Assembly: GCF_950295315.1 (NCBI RefSeq)
Contig: NC_080164.1
Location: forward strand, 9,341,002-9,405,001
Origin: Erinaceus europaeus
Taxonomy: Eukaryota > Chordata > Mammalia > Eulipotyphla > Erinaceidae
DNA: 64,000 nt
Reading direction: 5' to 3'
Part shown: piece after piece, positions 23,092-32,035 of the stretch
How the letters are laid out: the number at the start of each line of letters is the position of its first letter
How positions within the stretch are numbered: position 1 is the stretch's first letter
Made by a program: the position numbers and the translations under genes
The notes under the pieces: generated by a model
Seen by the model: only the letters and a program-made list of their open reading frames with translations
What the model was told of the DNA's origin: nothing
The model's database searches: none

Positions 23092-23128
<37 letters not shown>

Positions 23129-23560
23129 ACAGCACTGCTTCACCCTGCCGGGATAGCCTGAGGGAGCTTCTTCCTGAGCAAGTGCTCTCTGGGTTGGAGA
23201 GAACTTGACTGGAGCCAACCTAGGCTGCTGCGTGGGAGAGGGATCAGCAGGAGAGAGACTCTGGGACTCTCGGAGCCAGAAGGCAATTCCAAGTGTGTTT
23301 AATCAGAAGAGCAGCTGTATTTATACTCGCCAAGTAGGGTGGAAACAGGATGTGATGTAGCTACGACGGAGCAAAAAGAGAGTGTGAACCAGTGAGATTA
23401 AACCAGTGCCCTGCAGGCAGGGCGGTTCTTAGGTAACCGGTTATGTAAATAGACCACAGAGTTAAGTAGGGGGAAGCTGGCGTACTGCCCAACATCACCC
23501 CTCCCCCATGCAGGTAGGGACAGGGAACTAGAACCCGGGTCCTTGAGCACTGGCCCCCTA
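23085..23560 (-). mobile_element. tRNA-derived SINE, antisense, split by a solo LTR
   Basis: The GA-rich body and 'cagcactgcttcaccc' lie left of the LTR at 23146-23494. 'ccatgcaggtagggacaggg' and 'gaacccgggtccttgag' continue on its right. Confidence 0.8.
23146..23494 (-). mobile_element. Solo LTR (A-type U3, different U5), antisense
   Basis: 349 bp flanked by exact tcaccc duplications (23140-23145 and 23495-23500). On the minus strand it starts TGTTGGGCAGTACG and ends CCCGGCA. Its U3 resembles family A ('ctatttacataac', 'ccctgcctgcagggc', 'cacatcctgtttcc'), but its R/U5 ('caacccagagagcac', 'aggctatcccggca') matches the 8137-8720 LTR. It therefore bridges two LTR types found here. Confidence 0.9.
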
Positions 23561-23744
23561 CTGTCCTCTCTTAAAAGCACCAGTCCCCATTCCCGTTATA
23601 CCTGGCCCCCAGCAGGCCCTGGGGGCTCCCACATCAGCCCAAATCAGGGACAGCACAGACTCCCGAGAGGTGATATGAGTCAGCCTCCAGCGGTGTGCTG
23701 TGGCTCTGGCCTCACAATACTCCTGCAGGGTGGGAGGGAGGAGG

Positions 23745-24010
23745 CCGGTAGTATACTTGATTGAGCTCACACAGCCCCATGCCTAAGGATCCCAGTTCAA
23801 GTCCCCAGCCCCATCTGCAGGGAGACACTTCATGAGCAGTTCATGAAGCAGGGCTATTGGTGGTCGCTCTTCTCTTGCTCCCCCTTCTCTCTCAGTTTCT
23901 CTCTGTCTTATCTATAGGGGGGGGAGAACGAGAGATGGCCACTGGGAACAGTAGATTCATCATGCAAACACCGAGTCCCAGCAATAACCCTGATGGCAAG
24001 AAAATATATA
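23745..24010 (+). mobile_element. tRNA-derived SINE
   Basis: 'ggccggtagtatacttgatt', 'agttcaagtccccagcccc', CT-rich body and a 3' part ending 'aataaccctgatggcaag', then a short TA repeat. Confidence 0.75.
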
Positions 24011-24014
24011 TATA

Positions 24015-24560
24015 TGTGTTCATTATTCCTGGGGCTGATTAGGCCAGGGCTATTGTTCTCTGAGGTCGTGTTGGCTCAGGGCTGACCATTGTCTCTGACT
24101 CCACTCCGTGGGCAGCCTCCCACCTCCAAGTCTGTCTCCCCATCTAATCTACCCAGTGGGGCAAAAGCCGGTCCTGTGAGAAGGGCGGGCAGCCCTGTCC
24201 TTATCAGTACTGCTTTATTTCTTGCTGAAAAGTAACTCGACGGAGACTCAGAGCCCATAAAGTCATTCTTCAAGATAGCTGTGGCTTTGCTTGGGGACAC
24301 AGCACTCGGCTTTGAGTCAGCTGTACCCTGAGCCACCACCAGCACACAGCTCACCTCCCTCCAGTCACTGACCTGGCCTGACCTTCCAAACCTATGTGGG
24401 AACCTCTCAGGATTGTTGGGGGAACAGGATGGGAGCCCTGCCTTCCAACAGCTCTCGCTACCCACTGTGCTAACTAACCCTTCTTCCCTACAGAACAGAA
24501 ACCCTCTTACGGAAAACTCCCAGTCCTGGCCAGGGCAGAGAAAGGAAACTTGAAAGTCAC
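24015..24560. other. No recognisable feature
   Basis: A minus-strand open stretch of 170 codons (24588-24076) has no recognisable domain, signal peptide or coding periodicity that I can judge by eye. I treat it as chance. Confidence 0.45.
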
Positions 24561-24565
24561 ACAGA

Positions 24566-24780
24566 TGATGAGTCAGACAGTGGCACACCTGGTTAAGTGT
24601 TCACATCACAGTGCACAAGGACCCAGGTTCAAGCCTCTGGTCCCCACCTGCAAAGGGAAACCTTCAGAGTGGTGAGGCAGGGCTGCAGGTATCTCTCTGT
24701 CTCTCTCCCTCTCTATCTCCATCCTCCCCTCTCAATTTCTCTCTGTCTCAATCCAATAATAATCTTTTTTAAAAGTCACT
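24566..24780 (+). mobile_element. tRNA-derived SINE
   Basis: 'gtcagacagtggcacacctg', 'ggttcaagcctctggtcccc', 'gtggtgaggcagggctgcag', CT-rich body, 'tcaatccaataataatc' tail. Confidence 0.85.
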
Positions 24781-24796
24781 AAGATGACATCAGTCT

Positions 24797-25097
24797 TTTT
24801 TTTTTTTTTTACACCAGGGTTATCACTGGGCTCAGCGCCAGCACTACAAACCCACCGCTTCCGGAAGGCATATCTTGCTTTTCTCCATCCCCCCCCCCCA
24901 TTTTATTTGCTAGAACAGTGAAAAATTGAGAGAGAAGGGGAGAGAAGGAGAGAAAAAAACAGACATGTGCAGACCTGCTTCACCACTTGGGAAGCTTCCC
25001 CCTGCCAGTAAGGAGTGGGAGGTGGAGGGTTTGAACCCAGGCCTTTGTGCATGGTTCACTGTGCGCTCAGCTGACTGTGCCACTTGCCAGACCCCGA
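24797..25097 (-). mobile_element. tRNA-derived SINE, antisense, long form
   Basis: T run, 'acaccagggttatcactggg', C run (about 24889-24899), GA-rich body, 'cagacctgcttcaccacttg' and a head complement ending 'gccacttgccagacccc'. Confidence 0.85.
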
Positions 25098-25310
25098 CTG
25101 TCAGTCATCTTCTAAGCTCCACATTTGGCATGGCTGTGCCCCTAGAAACGCTACAGATAGTGAGATTTCACTGGGGGGATCTCGGATCCTAATGAATCAG
25201 AATCTCAGAGAACCGCTGAGATCTAAGACTCACTCAGCTTGGCCTTCTTTTCTGATCTGCTGCCTCCCAGTGTGCAGTCTGTGTGGACGGCAGGGGCCAG
25301 AGCTGGTCTC

Positions 25311-25571
25311 AAACACACGCACAGACACACACACACACACACACACACAGACACACACAACACACACAAAAACACACACAGACACACACAAAAACACACT
25401 CAGACACACACAGAGAGACACACAAACACACACAGAGACATACACAACACACACAGACACACACAAACACACACAAACACACACAAAGACACACAAACAC
25501 AGAGACACACAAACACACATACATACACACACAAACACACTCAGACACACACGCACACACACACACACACC
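25311..25571. repeat. CA-rich minisatellite
   Basis: Imperfect (CA)n with regular 'cacaaacac', 'cacagacac' and 'cagagac' variants, about 260 bp. Both strands give long stop-free frames as a result. Confidence 0.95.
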
Positions 25572-25767
25572 TCCAAGGCCCCAGTGAAGCAAGTAAAATC
25601 AGTATGCCAAGTACAAGGACCAGTCTGGAAGAACCTAGACCCAGGAGACACACCTCTATGAAGGAAGCAGGGAAGGTTGTCTGAAGGTGTCTGTCTGCAG
25701 CAAAGGTCATTCTGTGAGAGGCTGCTTCGTGAGACAGGGCGGGGGCAGGAGGAGAGCTGGTAGCATT

Positions 25768-25925
25768 TTTTTAAATAGTTTTTATTATCTTTATTTATTC
25801 AGAGAATAGAAACGGTCAGAAATCGAGAGTGAATGGGGTAGATAGAGAAGAGAAACTCCTACAGCACTGCTTCACCACTTGCAAAACTTTTCCCCTGCAG
25901 GTGGAGACCAGAGGCTCGCACATAG
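25768..25925 (-). mobile_element. tRNA-derived SINE, antisense, truncated
   Basis: 'tttttattatctttatttat', GA-rich body, 'tacagcactgcttcaccact' and 'cccctgcaggtggagacc'. The head is missing, and a GA repeat follows (25926-25970). Confidence 0.75.
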
Positions 25926-26084
25926 AAAAAGAGAGACAGAGACAGAGAGAGGGAGAGAAACAGAGAGAGCGCTGGTAGCATTTCCTAGGCAACAAGAGCC
26001 TGTGCCCAGATCACCCCTCCTGGAGAGGAGGCAGAAAGGGGGGTAGCCACTAAGGAGGGCCAGAAGCCCACCTTCTTCTGGAGC

Positions 26085-26100
26085 GGGGGGGGGGGGGGGG
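26085..26100 (+). repeat. Poly(G) run, 16 nt
   Basis: An uninterrupted G tract. A second run of 14 G is at 26437-26450. Confidence 0.95.
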
Positions 26101-26109
26101 CTGGCACTG

Positions 26110-26545
26110 CTCACATCAGGGGACAGTCAAGTCCAAAGTCAACGCCAGAGTCTTGAGCAGATCCACATGGCAGAAGGGAGAGGCCAGAGGGGTGGGGGTC
26201 AGAGGCAGGAGAGCTCCAGGGTGCTCCTGGGGGCGTCTGAGCTCAGAGCCCAGCTGCGCTCCTCTCTCAGGAAAGGCTGTTGGGATGCACAGTCATATTT
26301 GATTCCAGCAAAATGAGAATCCCCAGGGCAAATCTGGGTTTCTGTTTCTGATTCATTGAAGCTCAGCCCACCCAAAACCAGTTGGGTAGAACATTTAGCC
26401 ATGAGGTTTCTGCGGAAGGATTGTTAAAAAAGAAACGGGGGGGGGGGGGGTGGTTTACATCAGTGTTCTTAGGAAATAAGTAGCTAAGTGTTTGCAAGAG
26501 CAAACTGGCTTGAGCCTGCACAGAAACAAGAATACTCTTGGCCCC
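26110..26545. other. No recognisable feature
   Basis: Mixed sequence with the second poly(G) run. No gene or named repeat seen. Confidence 0.5.
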
Positions 26546-26549
26546 GCAG

Positions 26550-26650
26550 GAGAGGCCGGTGGAGATGGCTCAGGGGTGAAGAAAGAATGCCATGTGTGAG
26601 GTCTGGAGTTCGATTCCCAGGGCTGTGTGTACCAGCACAGTGCCCCAGAA
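26550..26650 (+). mobile_element. tRNA-like SINE head
   Basis: 'gccggtggagatggctcagg' and 'ggagttcgattcccagggc' are A-box-like and B-box-like segments in SINE order. The body is short or missing. Confidence 0.55.
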
Positions 26651-26834
26651 ACCTTCCAGAGTTTGTACTCAAAACAAGCCTCTAGCTGTCCGTAGCAAGC
26701 CCCCAGTGACAGCTATAACGTCGCTCTGTGAGTGGGCATCTTCTCAGCAGTGGACTGAACTGGGGAAGGTTTCCATCCCTCCTGGTTCCCTGGCTGCTAG
26801 CTAGCTCAGTCTTCCTCATTGACTATTCATTTAT

Positions 26835-27178
26835 TTTGCTCTTTTATTTTAGTCATTTATTTTGCCTTCAGGGTTATCGCTGGGGCTCAGTGCCTGCACC
26901 AAGAATTCACTACTCCTGGAGATCATTTTTCCCATTTTGTTGCCCTTGTTGTTGTGATCATTGTTGCTATTGCTGCTGTTGCTGTTGGATAGGACAGACA
27001 GAAACCAAGAGAAGAGGGGAAGGCAAGAGAGGGGAGAGAAAGATAGGCACCTGCAGACCTGCTTCACTACTTGTAAACCAACTCCCCTGCAGGTGAGGAG
27101 CTGGGGGCTCGAACCGGGACCCTTGTGCCCCTCTGTGCACTCAGAGCCATGTGCACTTAACTCACTGTGCTGCCACCC
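26835..27178 (-). mobile_element. Full-length tRNA-derived SINE, antisense
   Basis: 'gccttcagggttatcgctgg', 'ttgttgcccttgttgttgtg', GA body, 'cacctgcagacctgcttcac', 'cccctgcaggtgaggagctg', 'ggctcgaaccgggac', 'cttaactcactgtgctgcca'. Low divergence from the other CAA-tailed copies. Confidence 0.9.
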
Positions 27179-27179
27179 C

Positions 27180-27450
27180 TTTTTATTTTATTTTTTAATT
27201 GCCACCAGAATTACTGAACCCACCACTCCTGGCAGCCTTTTAATTTTTTTCCCTATTTAATGTCTTTCTATTTTTATTAGATAAAACAGAGAGAGGGGAC
27301 AGGAGATAGATGAGAGAAAGAAACACCTGCAGACCTGCTTCACCACTTGAAAAACTTAGCCCCTGGATGGAAAGCAGGGGCTTGAACCCAGGTCCTTACA
27401 GATGCTAATGTGGCCACTTAACTGGGTGCACCACCACCCAATCCCCCATT
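27180..27450 (-). mobile_element. tRNA-derived SINE, antisense
   Basis: A second antisense SINE abutting the previous one: 'attgccaccagaattactg', GA body, 'cacctgcagacctgcttcac', 'cttaactgggtgcaccacca'. Confidence 0.85.
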
Positions 27451-27454
27451 TATT

Positions 27455-28110
27455 TATTTTGGATAAGGACAAAAAGAATTTGAGAGGAAGACAAAAAGGA
27501 GAGAGGGGGAGAGGGAGAGAGGGGGGGGAGAAAGAGGGAGAGAGGGAGGAGAGAGGGGGAGAGTGGGAGGGGGAGAGTGGGAGAGGGAGAGAAGGGGAGG
27601 GAGAGGAAAAGAGGGAGAGGGAGAGAGGGAAAGGGAAAGAGGAAGAGAGGGAAAGGGAAAGGGAGAGGGAGAGGGGAGGGAGAGAGGGAGGGGGAAGGAA
27701 AGAGGGAGAGGGAAAGAGAGAGGGAGGGGGAGGGAGAGGGGTAGGGAAAGAGGGAGAGGGAAAGAGAGAGAGGGAAAGGGAGAGGGAGAGGGAGAGGGGG
27801 AGGGGAAGGAAAGAGGGAGAGGGAAAGAGAGAGAGGGAAAGGGAGAGGGGGAGGGAGAGGGGGAGAGGGAAAGGGAGAGGGGGAGGGAGACGGGGAGGGG
27901 AAGGAAAGAGGGAGAGGGAAAGAGAGAGAGGGAAAGGGAGAGGGGGAGGGGGAGGGAGAGGGGGAGGGAGAGGGAGAGGGGGAGGGGAGGGGAGGGGAGA
28001 GGGAGAGGAGAGGGAGGGGAGGGGAGGGGGAGAAGGAGAGACCTGCAGACCTGCTTCACCTTTCATGAAACTTTCCCCCTGCAGGTGGGGACCTGAACCG
28101 GGTTCCTGCA
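27455..28110 (-). mobile_element. tRNA-derived SINE, antisense, with expanded purine tract
   Basis: It starts like the other antisense copies ('tttatttattttggataagg') and ends with 'cctgcagacctgcttcacct' and 'cccctgcaggtggggacctg'. The GA-rich middle, normally 60-80 bp, is expanded to about 560 bp. Confidence 0.85.
27478..28038. repeat. Polypurine minisatellite inside a SINE, about 560 bp
   Basis: Almost pure purine on the plus strand with a few t/c interruptions. A motif 'ggaaagagggagagggaaag' recurs near 27695, 27742, 27807 and 27902, showing higher-order duplication. Glu/Gly/Arg frames on plus and Pro/Ser/Leu frames on minus are by-products. Confidence 0.95.
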
Positions 28111-28340
28111 CATTGTCATCTCCGAACTTTCAGACCTGCCCTGAGACCTCGCTCTTCTTTATCATCTGCTCTTTCTTCCTCTCCTGTCTCTCTCCTCTAC
28201 ATGGCTACTGCAGGGCCCATGGTGTGAGTTTTCATCACTGATTATGTTTGTCAGAAGGAACTCCCTCGGCTCTGCTTCACTTGCTAAGCATGAGGTTGGA
28301 TAGTCTCACTCCCTCCTCCACAAGACACAGCTTGGACGGT

Positions 28341-28344
28341 CACA

Positions 28345-28377
<33 letters not shown>

Positions 28378-30040
28378 CATACACACACACACACCACACA
28401 CCACACACACACACCACACACACACACCATACACATACACCATACACACACACCACACACACACCACACACACACCACACACACACCATACACACACACA
28501 CCACACACACAACACACACACCACACACACACCATACACATACACACCACACACACACCATACACACACACCACACACACACACCACACACACACACCAC
28601 ACACACACCACACACACCACACACACACACCACACACACACCACACACACACCACACACACACCACACACACACCACACACACACCACACAAACACACCA
28701 TACACACACACCACACACACACACCACACACACCACACACCACACACACCACACACCACACACACCACACACACACACACACCATACACATACACCACAC
28801 ACACAGACACACCACACACACACCATACACACCACACACACACACACCACACACACCACACACACCACACACCACACACACACACCACACACACCACACA
28901 CACCACACACACACCATACACACACACCACACACACACCATACACACACACACCATACACACACACCATACACACACACAAACCACACACACACATACCA
29001 CACACACACCACACACACACCACACACACACCACACACCACACACACCACACACACACACACACCATACACATACACCACACACACAGACACACCACACA
29101 CACACCACACACACACCACACACACACACCACACACACACCATACACACACAAACCACACACACATACCACACACACACCACACACACACACCACACACA
29201 CACCACACACACACACCACACACACACCACACACATACCACACACACAACACACACCATACACTACACACAGACACCACACACAACGCACACACAACACA
29301 CACCATACACTACACACAGACACCACACACGCACTACACACACACACCACACACACCACACACATACACCACACACACACACCACACACACACACACCAC
29401 ACACACACCACACACACACACCACACACACACACCACACACACACCACACACACACACACCACACACACACCACGAACACACACCACACACACCACACAC
29501 ACACCACACACACACCATACACACAAACCACACACACACATACCACACACACACCACAAACACACACCACACACACCACACACACACCACACACACACCA
29601 TACACACACACCATACACACACACCATACACACACACCACACACACACACACCACACACACCCCACACACACTACACACCACACACCACACACACACCAC
29701 ACACACACCATACACACACACCATACACACACACCATACACACACACCACACACACACACACCACACACACCACACACACTACACACCACACACACACAC
29801 CATACACACACACCACACACACACCACACACACACCACACACACACACCATACACATACACCACACACACACACAACACACACAACACACACACAACACA
29901 CACCATACACTACACACAGACACCACACACAACGCACACACAACACACACCATACACTACACACAGACACCACACACGCACTACACACACACACACCACA
30001 CACACACACACGACACACACACCACAACACAACACACCAG
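28341..30040. repeat. CA-rich minisatellite, 1.7 kb, with higher-order repeats
   Basis: Built of 'cacaccacacacac' and 'accatacacacac' steps. Longer blocks recur: 'catacactacacacagacac' occurs twice at 29258-29335 and twice at 29899-29970, and 'catacacatacaccacacac' near 28783 and 29065. The plus strand is stop-free in one frame for 621 codons of His/Thr/Pro. I reject this as a gene. Confidence 0.95.
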
Positions 30041-30131
30041 GCTAAGACTTCCAGAACTAGCTGGGGAACACCCTTTCTTTTCTTTTTTTTTAATAAGTTT
30101 ATTGAATTTTTAAAATACGTTCTATTTATGA

Positions 30132-30330
30132 GGGACAGGTGGTGGTGCACTGAGATGATTATAACTATTACTGTGAACAAGGACCAGGGTTCAAGCCCCT
30201 GCTCCCCTCTTGCAAGGGAGAGGACGCTTCACAAATAGTGAAGTTGGTCTATGGGTGTCTTTTTTTCTCTCTATCTCTCCTTCCCCTCTCAATTTCTCAC
30301 TGTCCTATCAAATAAAATGAAAAAATACAT
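30132..30330 (+). mobile_element. tRNA-derived SINE
   Basis: 'gggacaggtggtggtgcact', 'ggttcaagcccctgctcccc', 'aatagtgaagttggtctatg', CT body and an 'aaataaaatg' tail. Confidence 0.8.
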
Positions 30331-30493
30331 ATTTATTTCCTCACTTATTGTGTAGAGAAGGAGAAAAACTGAGGTGGAAAAGGGAGAAAAAAAGAAAAAC
30401 ACCCACAGCACTGCTTCACCATACTTCTTCAACCAGCAGATGGGGATGGTGGACTTGAACCCGGGTCCTTGCTCATGGTGACATGTTCAACCG

Positions 30494-30798
30494 TGTTGTT
30501 AAAGTTTCGGGGGCTCCAGCAGGCCGGGCTAGCTTCACGGTGGTGAACAGAGACTCGAGGACACACGGCTGGGCTGGGAAGCTGTATATCTTTATTCACG
30601 AACAACGATTCATAAACTAAACTAATCACCACACAGCTCTCTCCTGCATCCTTCTCCTCACACGGCAGCGCCAAGAACTCTGGACTCTGTAGGGGCTCCC
30701 TTGGGGCTGGGACAAGTGGGCCTGTGAAACTAGCAGGGGCCAAACCAATTTTTCTGGCGGGGGGAGAGCTAGACCAAACCAATGGAAAGCATACAACA
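30494..30798 (-). mobile_element. 3' LTR of the 30.5 kb provirus
   Basis: 305 bp, TGTTGTATGC...CTTTAACAACA on the minus strand. The minus strand carries 'tgaataaagatatacag' (polyadenylation signal). It ends at the PPT side with acaaca/at. Confidence 0.9.
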
Positions 30799-30816
30799 AT
30801 CCCCCCTTTTCTTTTT
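30799..30816 (-). promoter_or_regulatory. Polypurine tract of the 30.5 kb provirus
   Basis: Minus strand aaaaagaaaaggggggat directly before the LTR's TG. In the retroviral life cycle this RNase H-resistant tract primes plus-strand DNA. Confidence 0.8.
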
Positions 30817-31602
30817 AACTAAATGACCACAGTATCAGGGGTGTGGGGTGAACAGAAACCTATATCGTACAGGCATTTTTAAAAAAGAAACTGGCACAAA
30901 CATGGAGAAACATGTAAGCGAGTAACAAGAACCAGTGTGCTGCCAAGGGAAGGCCTGAGGGGGCCATTTTTTGCCTCTGGGCAAAACTTTATCAGCTTAA
31001 AAATAAAAAAACATTTCCTGCCTCTGGGGGGCGTACTTGCCTCGATGGGCATTTTCTAGCATGGGGGGAGGGTGAGGCCTAGAGTCCCAAGGCATGGCTG
31101 CAGTCAGTCTTAGAGAAACCCAGCAGCATAAGGGAAGCTGCTAGTTTTGTGCAAAGTGTCCGAGGTGTACCAGTGAGTCTGATAGAAGTCTAAAGCAGAT
31201 GTCCACTGAAGAATTGCCAGGGGGTGAATTGTTGTACGTCTGTCTCGATGGGGAATGTCAGCCATCAGAATTCTGCTTTTCTGTAGAGAGCTTGACAGCT
31301 GCAATTCACTTACTTATGAAACAAAACTTGTAGCAGGTTAGAAGGTTACCACAACTGATAACTCTATTATAATTAGAAGTCTTTTTTAGAATGATTTTAA
31401 AGTTGTTTAAAGTTTAAACAATAGAATGTGAAAAGGTAGACATAAGAATCAAGGAAAGAAAACCTCAGGCATGAAAATCATTAGCATAGCCATTGTGTAA
31501 TATACTATTTCTAATAGAGAAGGTAATCAAGAGTTTTACATATCAACAAGTCTATTTAACCTTTTGTTACACCCATTCAAGATGGAGACACACCCTAGGT
31601 GT

Positions 31603-31678
31603 GCCTGACTAGCTCAGTCGGTAGAGCATGAGACTCTTAATCTCAGGGTCGTGGGTTCATGCCCCACATTGGGCGCCA
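31603..31678 (+). other. Full-length tRNA-Lys copy with CCA at the provirus primer site
   Basis: 76 nt on the plus strand match a tRNA-Lys(CUU): D-arm 'tagctcagtcggtagag', anticodon loop ctcttaa inside a paired tgaga/tctca stem, T-stem 'gtggg', acceptor end 'ttgggcg' and the CCA that tRNA genes do not encode. On the minus strand its last 18 nt form the normal tRNA-Lys primer-binding site, two bases from the LTR. Compared with the usual vertebrate sequence from memory, T-loop position 58 (the m1A site) reads T, and G57 and G66 read A at former CpGs. The B box is therefore damaged, and transcription as a tRNA is unlikely. Confidence 0.88.
31661..31678 (-). promoter_or_regulatory. Primer-binding site, tRNA-Lys1,2 type
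   Basis: Minus strand TGGCGCCCAATGTGGGGC, two nucleotides downstream of the 5' LTR end. It differs from the standard tRNA-Lys1,2 site by one C-to-T change at a CpG. Confidence 0.88.
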
Positions 31679-31680
31679 TT

Positions 31681-31991
31681 TGTTGTTAAAGTTTCGGGGG
31701 CTCCAGCAGGCCGGGCTAGCTTCACGGTGGTGAACAGAGACTTGGGGACACACGGCTGGGCTGGGAAGCTGTATATCTTTATTCACGAACAACGATTCAT
31801 AAACTAAACCAAACTAATCACCACACAGCTCTCTCCTGCATCCTTCTCCTCACACGGCAGTGCCAAGAACTCTGGGACTCTGTAGGGGTTGCCTTGGGGT
31901 GGGGACAAGCGGGCCTGTGAAACTAGCAAGGGCCAAACCAATTTTTCTGGCGGGGGGAGAGCTAGACCAAACCAATGTAAAGCATACAACA
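31681..31991 (-). mobile_element. 5' LTR of the 30.5 kb provirus
   Basis: 311 bp, same termini as the 3' LTR. It is longer by a 5-bp insertion ('aaacc') and one G. Confidence 0.9.
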
Positions 31992-32035
31992 AACTGAGTG
32001 CACCACCACACAATACTGGGACACGTTCAGTTCTT

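Larger units (their letters stand above)
30494..31991 (-). mobile_element. Short provirus (1.5 kb), antisense, with anomalous primer site
   Basis: Read on the minus strand: 5' LTR (31991-31681), a primer-binding region holding a whole tRNA-Lys complement (31678-31603), about 790 bp of non-coding internal sequence, polypurine tract (30816-30799) and 3' LTR (30798-30494). The LTRs differ at about 10 positions plus two small indels over 305-311 bp, about 3%, so this is a moderately young insertion. The flanks aaccg (30489-30493) and aactg (31992-31996) are a short target duplication with one mismatch. The internal part resembles pieces of the 53.9 kb provirus (55950-56150 and 56730-56990). No gag, pol or env reading frame exists, so it needed proteins supplied from elsewhere. 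Confidence 0.85.
30335..32030 (-). mobile_element. tRNA-derived SINE, antisense, split by a provirus
   Basis: The left part (to 30493) runs from the tail to 'gggtccttgctcatggtgac'. The right part (31992-32030) completes the head with 'gagtgcaccaccacacaata'. The provirus at 30494-31991 separates them. Confidence 0.85.

Noticed and set aside
24076..24588. 170-codon minus-strand frame as a gene
   Set aside because: No domain, no conserved signal, and it ends at a SINE boundary; length is within chance for GC-rich sequence.
27356..28241. Glu/Gly/Arg frame of 279 codons and Pro/Ser/Leu frames of 251 and 201 codons
   Set aside because: Products of the polypurine array inside a SINE.
28248..30113. 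Plus-strand frame of 621 codons (His/Thr/Pro) and minus-strand Cys/Val frames
   Set aside because: Generated by the CA-rich minisatellite; no non-repeat coding sequence, and multiple phases are open.
31603..31678. A functional tRNA-Lys gene
   Set aside because: The CCA is encoded, the sequence abuts an LTR exactly at the primer-binding site, the B box is damaged, and the acceptor stem has a mismatch; it is a copied primer.
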